Source: Saprospiraceae bacterium UBA7328 (GTDB taxonomy: Bacteria; Bacteroidota; Bacteroidia; Chitinophagales; Saprospiraceae). Taken from it: a DNA stretch of 11,895 bases. Shown in pieces: positions 1 through 6,533 of the stretch (within the stretch, counting starts at the first letter, position 1; every line of letters starts with the position of its first letter). The stretch is taken from contig DKPS01000214.1 in assembly GCA_002471345.1 (NCBI GenBank), positions 1 to 11,895 on the forward strand. The letters are read 5' to 3'. The translations under genes and the position numbers were made by a program. The notes beneath the pieces are model-generated. The model did no database searches. It was not told the DNA's origin and was given only the letters and a program-made list of their open reading frames with translations.

Positions 1-146
1 ATAAAATATTGAGCGATGATTACTTTCAAAACATTGTTGATTATCGATTTACTGTGCTTAGATCTAATATCTTAAGATATCATCCCAATGTTGTTCAGGA
101 CATAGAAAAACTCCTTAACCGTATTGACAACTATCTTAATGGTTAA
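1..146 (+). CDS. C-terminal fragment of a DUF6090-like protein
   Basis: An open frame enters from the left edge (first full codon at position 3) and stops at TAA 144-146, giving about 47 residues. The fragment reads as helical and charged, with a core LRSNILRYHPNVVQDIEKLL and an ending RIDNYLNG. This resembles the C-terminal end of the full-length family members downstream, which close with an Asp/Arg-Phe-x-x-x-L segment, a polar helix and an I-x-x-LI-x-x-EL type tail. I infer it is the tail of another DUF6090 family copy, making six in the window. The membrane-anchoring N-terminus lies outside the window, so the assignment rests on C-terminal pattern and on the tandem arrangement only. Function is unknown. 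Confidence 0.6.
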   Translation, partial: KILSDDYFQNIVDYRFTVLRSNILRYHPNVVQDIEKLLNRIDNYLNG

Positions 147-254
147 ACTTTATTTATTGCATTTTCCGGTTTATATTTTCCGAAGATCTTTAGTTTCTTT
201 CTTAAGATAAAACTTGAAAGAATCAAATGAATCTACTCGATAATTGGCATTTTT

Positions 255-262
255 TATCTTTG
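255..262 (+). promoter_or_regulatory. TATCTTTG, Bacteroidota-type -7 promoter element
   Basis: TATCTTTG matches the TAnnTTTG -7 consensus of the Bacteroidota housekeeping sigma factor. It ends only 4 bases before the ATG at 267, so a start site at the usual distance would fall on or next to the start codon, giving a leaderless transcript. No TTG/TTTG -33 element is visible at 19-21 bases upstream, which weakens the call. The same element precedes the gene at 3103 in the same position. Confidence 0.45.
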
Positions 263-266
263 AGAT

Positions 267-1034
267 ATGCTCACATTCTTTCGTAGAATTAGAAAAGGTT
301 TATTCAGTGATGGTGCTACATCAAAATACTTTCTTTATGCAATTGGTGAAATAGCTCTGGTCGTCATTGGGATATTGATCGCTTTACAGATTAACAATTG
401 GAATCAATATAGCAAGGATGAAGCTTTAGCCAAAGAATATCTATATCGTATCAAAGCAGATATTGTCAAAGACACTTCGGTTTTTAATAGTATAATCAAA
501 AGAAATCTTGATTTAAGAGAACGTATTAAAGAATCGATGGTCAAGATGTATTCCAAATTCGATAACAGAGATCAAGTCATTGAGGTCATGGCGGTGTATG
601 ACGAAGGTCTCAATAACGTTTTTGTTTCAAATAACAATACGTATACAGATTTGCTGAGTACAGGTAATTTACGTCTGATTAAGAATATAGAATTGAAGGA
701 TGTGATTGTAAGCCTCTATAGCCATTATGAAGAGAAGAAAAAATTGATGGATTCTGACAAGAATTGGATGGATGGGATTGCCATCAATATGGACTCAAAT
801 GTCAATTTTATCAAATTCTCGAATGAGATTATTGACATCTTTACGCAGCCCGAAATGCTTTCTGACGAAGAATGGGTATTTATGAATGATCAAAAGAGCA
901 TAGAGTTTCATTATGTGATCCGAGCATTTTCATCCATAGCATGGAGCCTCTCCGTAAGTAATGATTATTATAATGAATTGATCTTATCCTGCAATGATGC
1001 ACTTTCAGCAATTAATGAAGAAATATCAAAATAA
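267..1034 (+). CDS. DUF6090-like membrane-anchored protein, copy 2
   Basis: This is a 255-residue protein of unknown function. Residues 1-20 are basic and amphipathic (MLTFFRRIRKG start), residues 21-42 form one membrane span with an internal Gly27-Glu28 pair, and the span ends in the motif QINNWNQ (41-47). The positive-inside rule suggests an inner-membrane protein with a short cytoplasmic N-terminus and a large, mainly helical periplasmic domain. A second family motif, LLSTGNLRLI, occurs at about residues 129-138. The start is supported because other copies begin with the same MLTF-R-IRK residues. The S9 peptidase gene begins 15 bases after the stop, so the two are probably co-transcribed. 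I recognise the family as DUF6090 from the N-terminal pattern; no enzymatic motif is visible. Confidence 0.85.
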   Translation: MLTFFRRIRKGLFSDGATSKYFLYAIGEIALVVIGILIALQINNWNQYSKDEALAKEYLYRIKADIVKDTSVFNSIIKRNLDLRERIKESMVKMYSKFDNRDQVIEVMAVYDEGLNNVFVSNNNTYTDLLSTGNLRLIKNIELKDVIVSLYSHYEEKKKLMDSDKNWMDGIAINMDSNVNFIKFSNEIIDIFTQPEMLSDEEWVFMNDQKSIEFHYVIRAFSSIAWSLSVSNDYYNELILSCNDALSAINEEISK

Positions 1035-1049
1035 AAAAGAATATTAGCC

Positions 1050-3017
1050 ATGACAAAAAAGATACTTAGCATTTCTGTAGTACTCCTCACATTTATATTG
1101 ACAATAGGTGCGCTGCAGTCTTACGCTCAATCCTCTCTAAACTTAGATCATCTTCAAAGTGTAAAAACACTAAATAGCCCACGCCTAAGTCCTGATGGAT
1201 CTCATATGCTTTTGATTTCGAGAGAAGTAGATTATGACAACAATAAATATATTAATACTTTATTACTGATTGACAAAGCGAATGGCAGCCATCGGTCCTT
1301 GACACATGATCGCCCAAGAGTGAGTCAACCTGAGTGGTCTCCAGATGGATTATCAATCACTTTTCTTGCCGCTGATACCGATAAAAACTCGCAAATATTT
1401 AGTCTGCCTTTTGGAGGAGGAGAAGCCATTCAATTGACTAAAAATGAAACGGGTGTAATGGCATATCATTGGAGCCCAGATGGATTATCAATCGGATACC
1501 TTTCTAAAGACAAAGCCCCTAAAAAAACTGATGATCAAAAACACTTAAAATCTTTTGAAGTAGGTACAGATTGGTATCTTGCCGAAAGTCCCGCTCTGCC
1601 GACTCAACTGTGGATTTATAGCCTTGATGGAGAAGAACGTCGATTAACATCAAGTGAAGGTGGGTTGAACACTTTCACTGGTGGATTTGAATGGTCTCCA
1701 GATAGCAAGAAGATTGTATACCTGAGTCAAGATCGGCCTCATTCAGGAGAGTTCATTCACAGTAATATGGAATGGATCGAAGTGGAGTCAGGTGAGACTC
1801 ACGAGCTATCGGAAAATTTTGGACTCATCGCTCCAATTTTCTCGAAAGACGGCAGTAGTATTTTGTATAGAAAACCAAATGGAAGTGAGCCGTTCTTTGT
1901 GCCATCTGGATTATATCAGTATAACCTTGACGGGCCTAGTGATAAAGGTCCCTTATTTGACTTAGACCGAAACATTGAATACTGTGATTTTTTATCGGAC
2001 GGTCGTATTCTGATTGTAGCAAACAATGGGACAAGTAAAGGCATGTGGGTAGGTGATTATGATGGAAGTTATAAAGAACTTGACCTTAATAGCATAATTG
2101 CCAACGATATCCACATTGGAAATACTGATGAGCTGGTTTTCATTGGATCAACTGGAACTCAAGCTCCCGAAGTTTTCTATATGTCAGATATAGATAGCAA
2201 ACCAAAAAAAATCACTTCTTTTAACAAATCTGTTACTGACCTTAATTTAGGCCATGTTTCATCAGTGACATGGGAGACTGATGGGCATCACGCAGATGGC
2301 GTGATTACTTACCCACCTGATTATGTAGAAGGACAATCTTACCCATTACTACTTTATATTCATGGAGGCCCAATGGGTGCTTCGTTGACCAGTTTTGATT
2401 TCTATGCCCAAGCAATGGCTTCTGAAGGATGGATCATTTTCAGACCTAATTATCGAGGCAGCAATAATTTGGGGAAGACTTATCAACGGGCAGTTGTTAA
2501 TGATGCAGGAGCTAGACCAGGAAGAGATGTCATGGCTGGGATAGAAAAATTAAAAGAAATGGGCATTGTAAACGAAGATCGCATGGCAGTATCAGGCTAG
2601 TCCTATGGTGGATATATGACTGTATGGTTGACTTCACATTATCAAGTTTGGAAAGCAGCTGTAGCAGGAGCCTCCGTGACAGATTGGTTTGATTGGTATA
2701 ACTTGGCAGATATGAATCGTTGGTCTGGATATGGCCTAGGAGGATCACCATGGCTCAATGATAATGCTGAGAATTATTGGAAACAATCTCCAATTACTTA
2801 TGCTCATAAGATTCAAACACCAATGCTAATCTTACATAATACCAAAGATCCTCGGGTTACTGTAACTCAATCATTCAAACTTTTTTATAATCTGAGGGAT
2901 CGAAATGTAGAATGTCAATTTATTGCTTATCCCTTACCAGGACATTTTCCACAAGACCCTGTGCATCGCTATGATGTTTATAAGCGTTGGATTGAATGGA
3001 TTAAGGATCGTTTGTAA
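1050..3017 (+). pseudogene. Secreted S9 prolyl-oligopeptidase-like peptidase, interrupted by one in-frame TAG
   Basis: Read through the TAG at 2598-2600, this frame gives a 655-codon S9 family serine peptidase. A signal peptide covers about residues 1-26 (cleavage near YA/QSS), so the product would be exported. Residues about 40-400 carry WD40-like/PD40 propeller repeats (LSPDGS, WSPDGL twice, WSPDSK). The alpha/beta-hydrolase domain shows HGGP at 438-441, NYRGS at 467-471, the nucleophile region G-stop-SYGG at 516-521 (Ser518), Asp600 in KDPRV and His632 in PGH. The family motif is GWSYGG, so TAG replaces a TGG tryptophan codon by one G-to-A change. No other stop or frameshift exists on either side, which suggests a very recent lesion, a sequence error, or suppression. 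Without readthrough the 516-residue product lacks the whole catalytic triad. An internal ATG at 2616 would start after the serine. The gene probably shares a transcript with the DUF6090-like gene before it. Confidence 0.88.
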
Positions 3018-3090
3018 AAAAGGAACTATCAAATCCTAAGACATTAATCTAAATCTGTAGATTATGAGCTTACATTCTCTTGTATACTGG

Positions 3091-3098
3091 TATCTTTA
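3091..3098 (+). promoter_or_regulatory. TATCTTTA, -7-like element beside a start codon
   Basis: TATCTTTA differs from TAnnTTTG at the last base only. It lies 4 bases before the ATG at 3103, exactly as the TATCTTTG element lies before the ATG at 267, and the sequence that follows (GGATATGCTCAC here, AGATATGCTCAC there) is also nearly the same. No clear -33 element is visible. It could be a promoter giving a leaderless mRNA, or simply a remnant of duplication. Confidence 0.35.
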
Positions 3099-3102
3099 GG
3101 AT

Positions 3103-3852
3103 ATGCTCACCTTTTTACGAAAAATTAGAAAATCATTGATTGATTCTGGGAGATCTAAGAGCTATCTGCTTTATGCATCTGGTGAAATATTTCTTGTGAT
3201 GATTGATATTCTGCTAGCATTACAAATTAATAATTGGAATGAACACAGGAAAGATCGAATTCAAGAAGACAAAGTCTTATCTAGTCTCTTAGAAGATTTT
3301 CGATACTCCCAATCGCGATTAAGTATGTCCTTGGAAGCTTTTGATCAGGAAATCCTTAGGCTGGAATCTAGCATTAGAATGATTGGTCTAAAGCATGAAA
3401 ACCTGACAGATGATATGAAAAACAAATTAGGAGAGTCTGGATATCGCAACACAGCCTTAGCCGAAGGGACTTTGAATTCTATTCTGAATACCAACAAACT
3501 TGAATTAATAACTAATGATACTCTAAAGAGTCTTCTTACAGCGTATCCTGCAGAAATAACCAAATTCAAAAATCAGGCCTTGAATGTAAAAAACATAGTA
3601 TTGAATATTCATCGACCTGTACTTGAGAAATATGTATCTCTCACTACATTCATATCAGAAGACATTATAAAATTTCCTGATTTAAATAAGCATGCTTATC
3701 CATCAGATTTTGATGGACTTTTAAAAGATAGATTCTACCAAAATGCACTAGTAGATCGTTTATTACAAACAGGAAATTTACATTTTGTAGCTCGCAACTT
3801 TCTCGCACGGACAGACCGGATCATAGGATTAATCGAAAAAGAGCTAAATTGA
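3103..3852 (+). CDS. DUF6090-like membrane-anchored protein, copy 3 (atypical membrane span)
   Basis: A 249-residue member of the same unknown-function family. The N-terminus MLTFLRKIRKSLIDSG is almost identical to the copy at 3930; the predicted span at 21-42 keeps the Gly27-Glu28 pair and ends in QINNWNE (41-47). It is odd in two places. Asp35 replaces a glycine that the other four full N-termini keep, putting a second acidic residue in the middle of the span. In the second family motif (about 123-136, ILNTNKLELI) Asn131 stands where three other copies have Gly131. The remainder is charged and helical and ends in RIIGLIEKELN. The gene is 85 bases after the peptidase and may have its own promoter. 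It could be a diverged but functional paralogue or one under relaxed selection. Confidence 0.83.
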   Translation: MLTFLRKIRKSLIDSGRSKSYLLYASGEIFLVMIDILLALQINNWNEHRKDRIQEDKVLSSLLEDFRYSQSRLSMSLEAFDQEILRLESSIRMIGLKHENLTDDMKNKLGESGYRNTALAEGTLNSILNTNKLELITNDTLKSLLTAYPAEITKFKNQALNVKNIVLNIHRPVLEKYVSLTTFISEDIIKFPDLNKHAYPSDFDGLLKDRFYQNALVDRLLQTGNLHFVARNFLARTDRIIGLIEKELN

Positions 3853-3929
3853 TTTAGCTATAGAATGTCAATGCCACATCTTAAGATTATTAATCAGGTT
3901 GCAAAAGCTCTCATATCAACGCATAACAA

Positions 3930-4658
3930 ATGCTAACCTTTCTCAGAAAAATAAGAAAATCTCTAATAGATTCTGGTTCAAAAAGAAAGTATCTCCTTTA
4001 TGCTTTAGGAGAAATAGCCCTCGTGGTAATAGGAATTCTAATTGCTCTTCAAATCAACAATTGGAATGAAAAAAGCAAGACTGATCAATATAAATTGCGA
4101 CTTCTTCAAGGGTTGAGCAATTCAATTCAAAATGATCTGCATGATTGGAATTACATTCTTAGTCAAAATCATGAAGGAGACTCGTCTTACTATGTGATTG
4201 TCAATTTTTTAGAGAACAGTCTACCCTATTCAAAATCGCTTAATAGAGACTTTCACAAAGCTTTGAGAGGATGGTATCACGAACTGAATATTACTGCTTT
4301 TGAAACCATAAAAGGATATGGCTTAAATTTCATAGAAAGTCAGAAAACTGTTGATCATATTTCTGATATGTATGAACGGTGGCATAAGATATATGCCAAG
4401 ACAAATGAGAATAGAAATGCTTTCTACAATTCTGTGGCTGGACCATATTTGTTTGATCATTTTAAGCGAAGAATAGGTGAATCTGGAAGTGAATTTGTTC
4501 CAATCGATCCTACTGAATTAATCGATGATCATAAATTTAGATCCATTCTTGAACAACAGCAGATATTTCGTAAAGCAATGATAAGATGGCAAGAACAAAT
4601 TCTTGGGGATATGCATGATTCTATAGAATTGTTGGAAATAGAAATGAAGCGGTACTGA
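3930..4658 (+). CDS. DUF6090-like membrane-anchored protein, copy 4
   Basis: A 242-residue family member. Residues 1-20 are basic (LRKIRKSLIDSGSKRK), residues 21-42 form the canonical span (LLYALGEIALVVIGILIALQ) and 41-47 read QINNWNE. The second motif is F124-E-T-I-K-G-Y-G131-L, matching F124-E-T-L-K-S-S-G131-L of the copy at 10484 at the same residue numbers. The domain between and after these motifs is polar and helical, with several aromatic residues (Trp, Tyr, His), and shows no recognised catalytic signature. It ends 42 bases before a strong hairpin that may terminate its transcript. Expected topology is a single-pass inner-membrane protein with the C-terminal domain in the periplasm; this is inferred from charge distribution, and the function is unknown. 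Confidence 0.86.
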   Translation: MLTFLRKIRKSLIDSGSKRKYLLYALGEIALVVIGILIALQINNWNEKSKTDQYKLRLLQGLSNSIQNDLHDWNYILSQNHEGDSSYYVIVNFLENSLPYSKSLNRDFHKALRGWYHELNITAFETIKGYGLNFIESQKTVDHISDMYERWHKIYAKTNENRNAFYNSVAGPYLFDHFKRRIGESGSEFVPIDPTELIDDHKFRSILEQQQIFRKAMIRWQEQILGDMHDSIELLEIEMKRY

Positions 4659-4699
4659 TGAGCTGGTATATCTAAAAACAACAAGTTCACTTAATGAAC

Positions 4700-4741
4700 A
4701 ATAATTTATTATTTCTTTGAAGGGGAAAGTAATAAATTATT
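4700..4741. repeat. Two AATAAWTTATT palindromes flanking the -33 element
   Basis: AATAATTTATT (4700-4710) and AATAAATTATT (4731-4741) are each perfect 11-bp palindromes about a central base. Their starts are 31 bases apart, close to three helical turns, so they would face the same side of the DNA. They flank the TTTG -33 element and the second touches the TATTTTTG -7 element, a layout expected of an operator pair. A dimeric regulator binding here is inference; AT-rich background could also produce it. Confidence 0.45.
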
Positions 4742-4748
4742 ATTTTTG
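4716..4748 (+). promoter_or_regulatory. Promoter of the carotenoid operon (TTTG-N21-TATTTTTG)
   Basis: TTTG at 4716-4719 and TATTTTTG at 4741-4748 are 21 bases apart, fitting the Bacteroidota TTTG-N19-21-TAnnTTTG promoter. The predicted transcription start is near 4752-4755, leaving a leader of roughly 95-100 bases before the ATG at 4851. No comparable site precedes crtI, crtB, crtZ or the cyclase, so this is the best candidate promoter for the whole operon. Confidence 0.6.
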
Positions 4749-4850
4749 TTTACCATATTCTCGTTTTTATTAAACATTTAATCTTGTCTTTTGTCTAAGA
4801 ATAAGATAACGTCAAATATTGATCTATTACCCAAAAAATTAAATAATAGT

Positions 4851-5024
4851 ATGTTCAATTTTCTAAAGAAGAAATCAAAACTAGAACTTCTAAATGAAAA
4901 ATATCAAAAGCTTCAAAAAGAAGCTTTTGAATTATCATCTTCTAACAGAACAAAAAGTGATGAAAAGTATACTCAAGCAGATGAAGTACTCAAACAAATT
5001 GAACAACTTAAAGTTTCAGAGTGA
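4851..5024 (+). CDS. Lacal_2735-like small protein, first gene of the carotenoid operon
   Basis: A 57-residue, Lys/Glu-rich protein beginning MFNFLKKKSKLELLNEKY. It resembles the short Bacteroidota proteins named Lacal_2735 family: an N-terminal F-x-x-F/L-K-K-K-S segment, a K-Y-x-K-L-x-K-E-A-x-E-L-S stretch, an NR-x-K-SDEKY core and a closing A-x-E-V-L-K-Q-I helix. It has no signal peptide or membrane span and should be a small cytoplasmic helical hairpin. The frame is open back to a TTG at 4791, but I chose ATG 4851 because the residues before it do not match the family and the family begins with this Met-Phe/Phe-rich segment. It lies about 98 bases after the predicted transcription start and 36 bases before crtI, so it is likely co-transcribed with the pigment genes. 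Molecular function is unknown. Confidence 0.75.
   Translation: MFNFLKKKSKLELLNEKYQKLQKEAFELSSSNRTKSDEKYTQADEVLKQIEQLKVSE
4904..4930. repeat. Perfect 11-bp inverted repeat inside the small operon leader gene
   Basis: TCAAAAGCTTC (4904-4914) and GAAGCTTTTGA (4920-4930) are exact reverse complements around an AAAAA loop. It is among the strongest short hairpins seen by eye in the window and lies entirely inside codons for QKLQKEAFE-type residues. No T-tract follows beyond the stem itself, so a terminator role is doubtful. It may be coincidence imposed by the protein sequence or an mRNA structure affecting stability. Confidence 0.6.
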
Positions 5025-5060
5025 CATGCTAATTTTTCTAAGCGTAAATAAGATTTCATT

Positions 5061-6533
5061 TTGAATCAAAAAGTAATAATCATCGGTGCTGGATTTTCTT
5101 CATTATCTGCTGCATGCTATCTGGCAAAGAAAGGATATGAGGTTCAAATACTTGAAAAAAACGAACAACTTGGTGGCCGTGCACGACAGCTGAAAAGAGA
5201 TGGATTCACCTTTGATATTGGACCCACATTTTATTGGATGCCAGATGTTTTTGAGTCCTTTTTTAATGATTTTGGAAAAAATACAAAAGATTACTATTCT
5301 CTCAAAAAGTTAAACCCAGCGTATCAGGTTTATTTTGGGAAAAATGATAGTATATCAATCCCGGATAACCTGGAGGAGATTAAAGCAGAGTTTGAAAAAA
5401 TAGAAAAGGGAAGTGCTCAAAAATTAGCAAAATTCATAGATAACGCTGCAGAGAATTATAGCATAGCAATAAATGATTTAGTCTACAAACCAGGAGAGAA
5501 CATATTTGAGATTATAGAACTGAAAACATTAAAAAGACTGCCTCTTTTTTTTAAGAGTATAAAATCTCAAGTGTCACAATACTTTAGAGATCCTAGACTG
5601 ATCAAAATAATGGAATTCCCAGTTTTGTTTTTGGGGGCCAAGCCTAGCAATACACCGGCTTTTTACAACTTCATGAACTATGCAGATTTCGCTCTTGGCA
5701 CATGGCATCCTGAAGGCGGAATGTACAAGGTTGTTGAGGCTTTTGTAAATCTCGCTAAAGATCTAAATGTAAGAATTGAAAATAACATTTCAGTTGAGTC
5801 AATTATAGCTGAAGGCAACCAAGTTCAAAAAGTTCGAACTAATAAAGGAGAATTCGAATGTGATATTCTCTTAAGTGGAGCAGATTATGCCCATACTGAA
5901 AGCCTTTTGGATAAAAAATTCAGATCATATTCCTTTAATTATTGGAATAAAAAAACTTTTGCTCCTTCTGCTTTGCTTTTTTATGTTGGCTTTGATAAAA
6001 AACTGAAGAATGTGTCACATCATACCTTGTTCTTTGATACAGATTTCGCTCCTCATGCCGATGCTATTTATGATAATATGAGGTGGCCTGAAAAGCCGCT
6101 TTTCTATGCCAGTTTTCCAGGAATTACAGATAGCCTAATGTCTCCAATGGGTAAAGAATCTGGTGTTTTCCTTATTCCTATAGCACCTGATCTTGAAGAC
6201 ACGCCAGAAATTAGAAAAAAGTATTTTGATATTATCATAGATCGAATAGAAATTATGACTCATCAAAAATTGAAAAACAAAATCTTATTCCAGGAAAGTT
6301 ATTGCATAAAGGAATTCGTATCAGACTATAATTCTTATAAAGGAAATGCCTACGGATTAGCAAACACGATATGGCAAACACATATATTAAGACCGAAACT
6401 CCGTAGTAAAAAACTTAAAAATTTATATTTTGCAGGACAATTGACCGTACCTGGCCCTGGGGTGCCGCCAAGTATAATCTCAGGCAAAATAGTCAGTGAA
6501 CTAATTCATAAATATCATGAAAGAGATATTTGA
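5061..6533 (+). CDS. crtI: Phytoene desaturase CrtI (TTG start)
   Basis: A 490-residue FAD-dependent phytoene desaturase that converts phytoene to lycopene by successive dehydrogenations at the membrane surface. The N-terminus has the Rossmann dinucleotide motif G9-A-G-F-S-S-L with the acidic Glu32 in ILEKN, followed by LGGRA. The C-terminus (454-478) has the family signature NLYFAGQ, PGPGVPPSIISGKIV. Length is normal for bacterial CrtI. The start is TTG: a TAA at 5049-5051 closes the frame upstream, no ATG or GTG lies between, and the Rossmann strand begins at residue 5, so the start cannot be further in. The gene overlaps crtB by 17 bases, suggesting translational coupling. It follows the small gene by 36 bases in the same operon. 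Confidence 0.95.
   Translation: MNQKVIIIGAGFSSLSAACYLAKKGYEVQILEKNEQLGGRARQLKRDGFTFDIGPTFYWMPDVFESFFNDFGKNTKDYYSLKKLNPAYQVYFGKNDSISIPDNLEEIKAEFEKIEKGSAQKLAKFIDNAAENYSIAINDLVYKPGENIFEIIELKTLKRLPLFFKSIKSQVSQYFRDPRLIKIMEFPVLFLGAKPSNTPAFYNFMNYADFALGTWHPEGGMYKVVEAFVNLAKDLNVRIENNISVESIIAEGNQVQKVRTNKGEFECDILLSGADYAHTESLLDKKFRSYSFNYWNKKTFAPSALLFYVGFDKKLKNVSHHTLFFDTDFAPHADAIYDNMRWPEKPLFYASFPGITDSLMSPMGKESGVFLIPIAPDLEDTPEIRKKYFDIIIDRIEIMTHQKLKNKILFQESYCIKEFVSDYNSYKGNAYGLANTIWQTHILRPKLRSKKLKNLYFAGQLTVPGPGVPPSIISGKIVSELIHKYHERDI

Larger units (their letters stand above)
4700..4748 (+). terminator. Long AT-rich hairpin with T-tract after the copy-4 gene
   Basis: A 12-bp perfect inverted repeat, AATAATTTATTA (4700-4711) and TAATAAATTATT (4730-4741), extends inward by a G-U and two A-U pairs around an 11-base loop (4715-4725). 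It is followed by ATTTTTG. The layout resembles an intrinsic terminator for the gene ending at 4658, although the stem is unusually AT-rich. The same bases overlap a promoter and two palindromes, so the hairpin may instead be a side effect of an operator pair. Confidence 0.5.

Noticed and set aside
195..222. 7-bp inverted repeat TTCTTTC/GAAAGAA before the copy-2 gene
   Set aside because: Short, AT-rich, with a 14-base loop and no T-tract; likely chance in this base composition.
2598..2600. TAG as pyrrolysine or a genome-wide reassigned sense codon
   Set aside because: TAG is the natural stop of at least three other genes in the window, and the family residue here is tryptophan, one base change away.
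2530..2751. Minus-strand open frame of 73 codons over the peptidase stop region
   Set aside because: It lies wholly opposite strongly conserved S9 hydrolase codons, and its product shows no family features.
2616..3017. Separate 133-residue protein from ATG 2616
   Set aside because: It is the C-terminal part of the S9 hydrolase domain, lacking the nucleophile; it has no own promoter and is best read as the distal part of the interrupted gene.
3345..3569. Minus-strand open frame of 74 codons inside the copy-3 gene
   Set aside because: It is antisense to a well supported family gene and has no recognisable motif or promoter.
4791..4850. TTG 4791 as start of the small operon gene
   Set aside because: The extra 20 residues do not resemble the family N-terminus, while ATG 4851 begins exactly with the expected MF-x-F-x-KKKS pattern.
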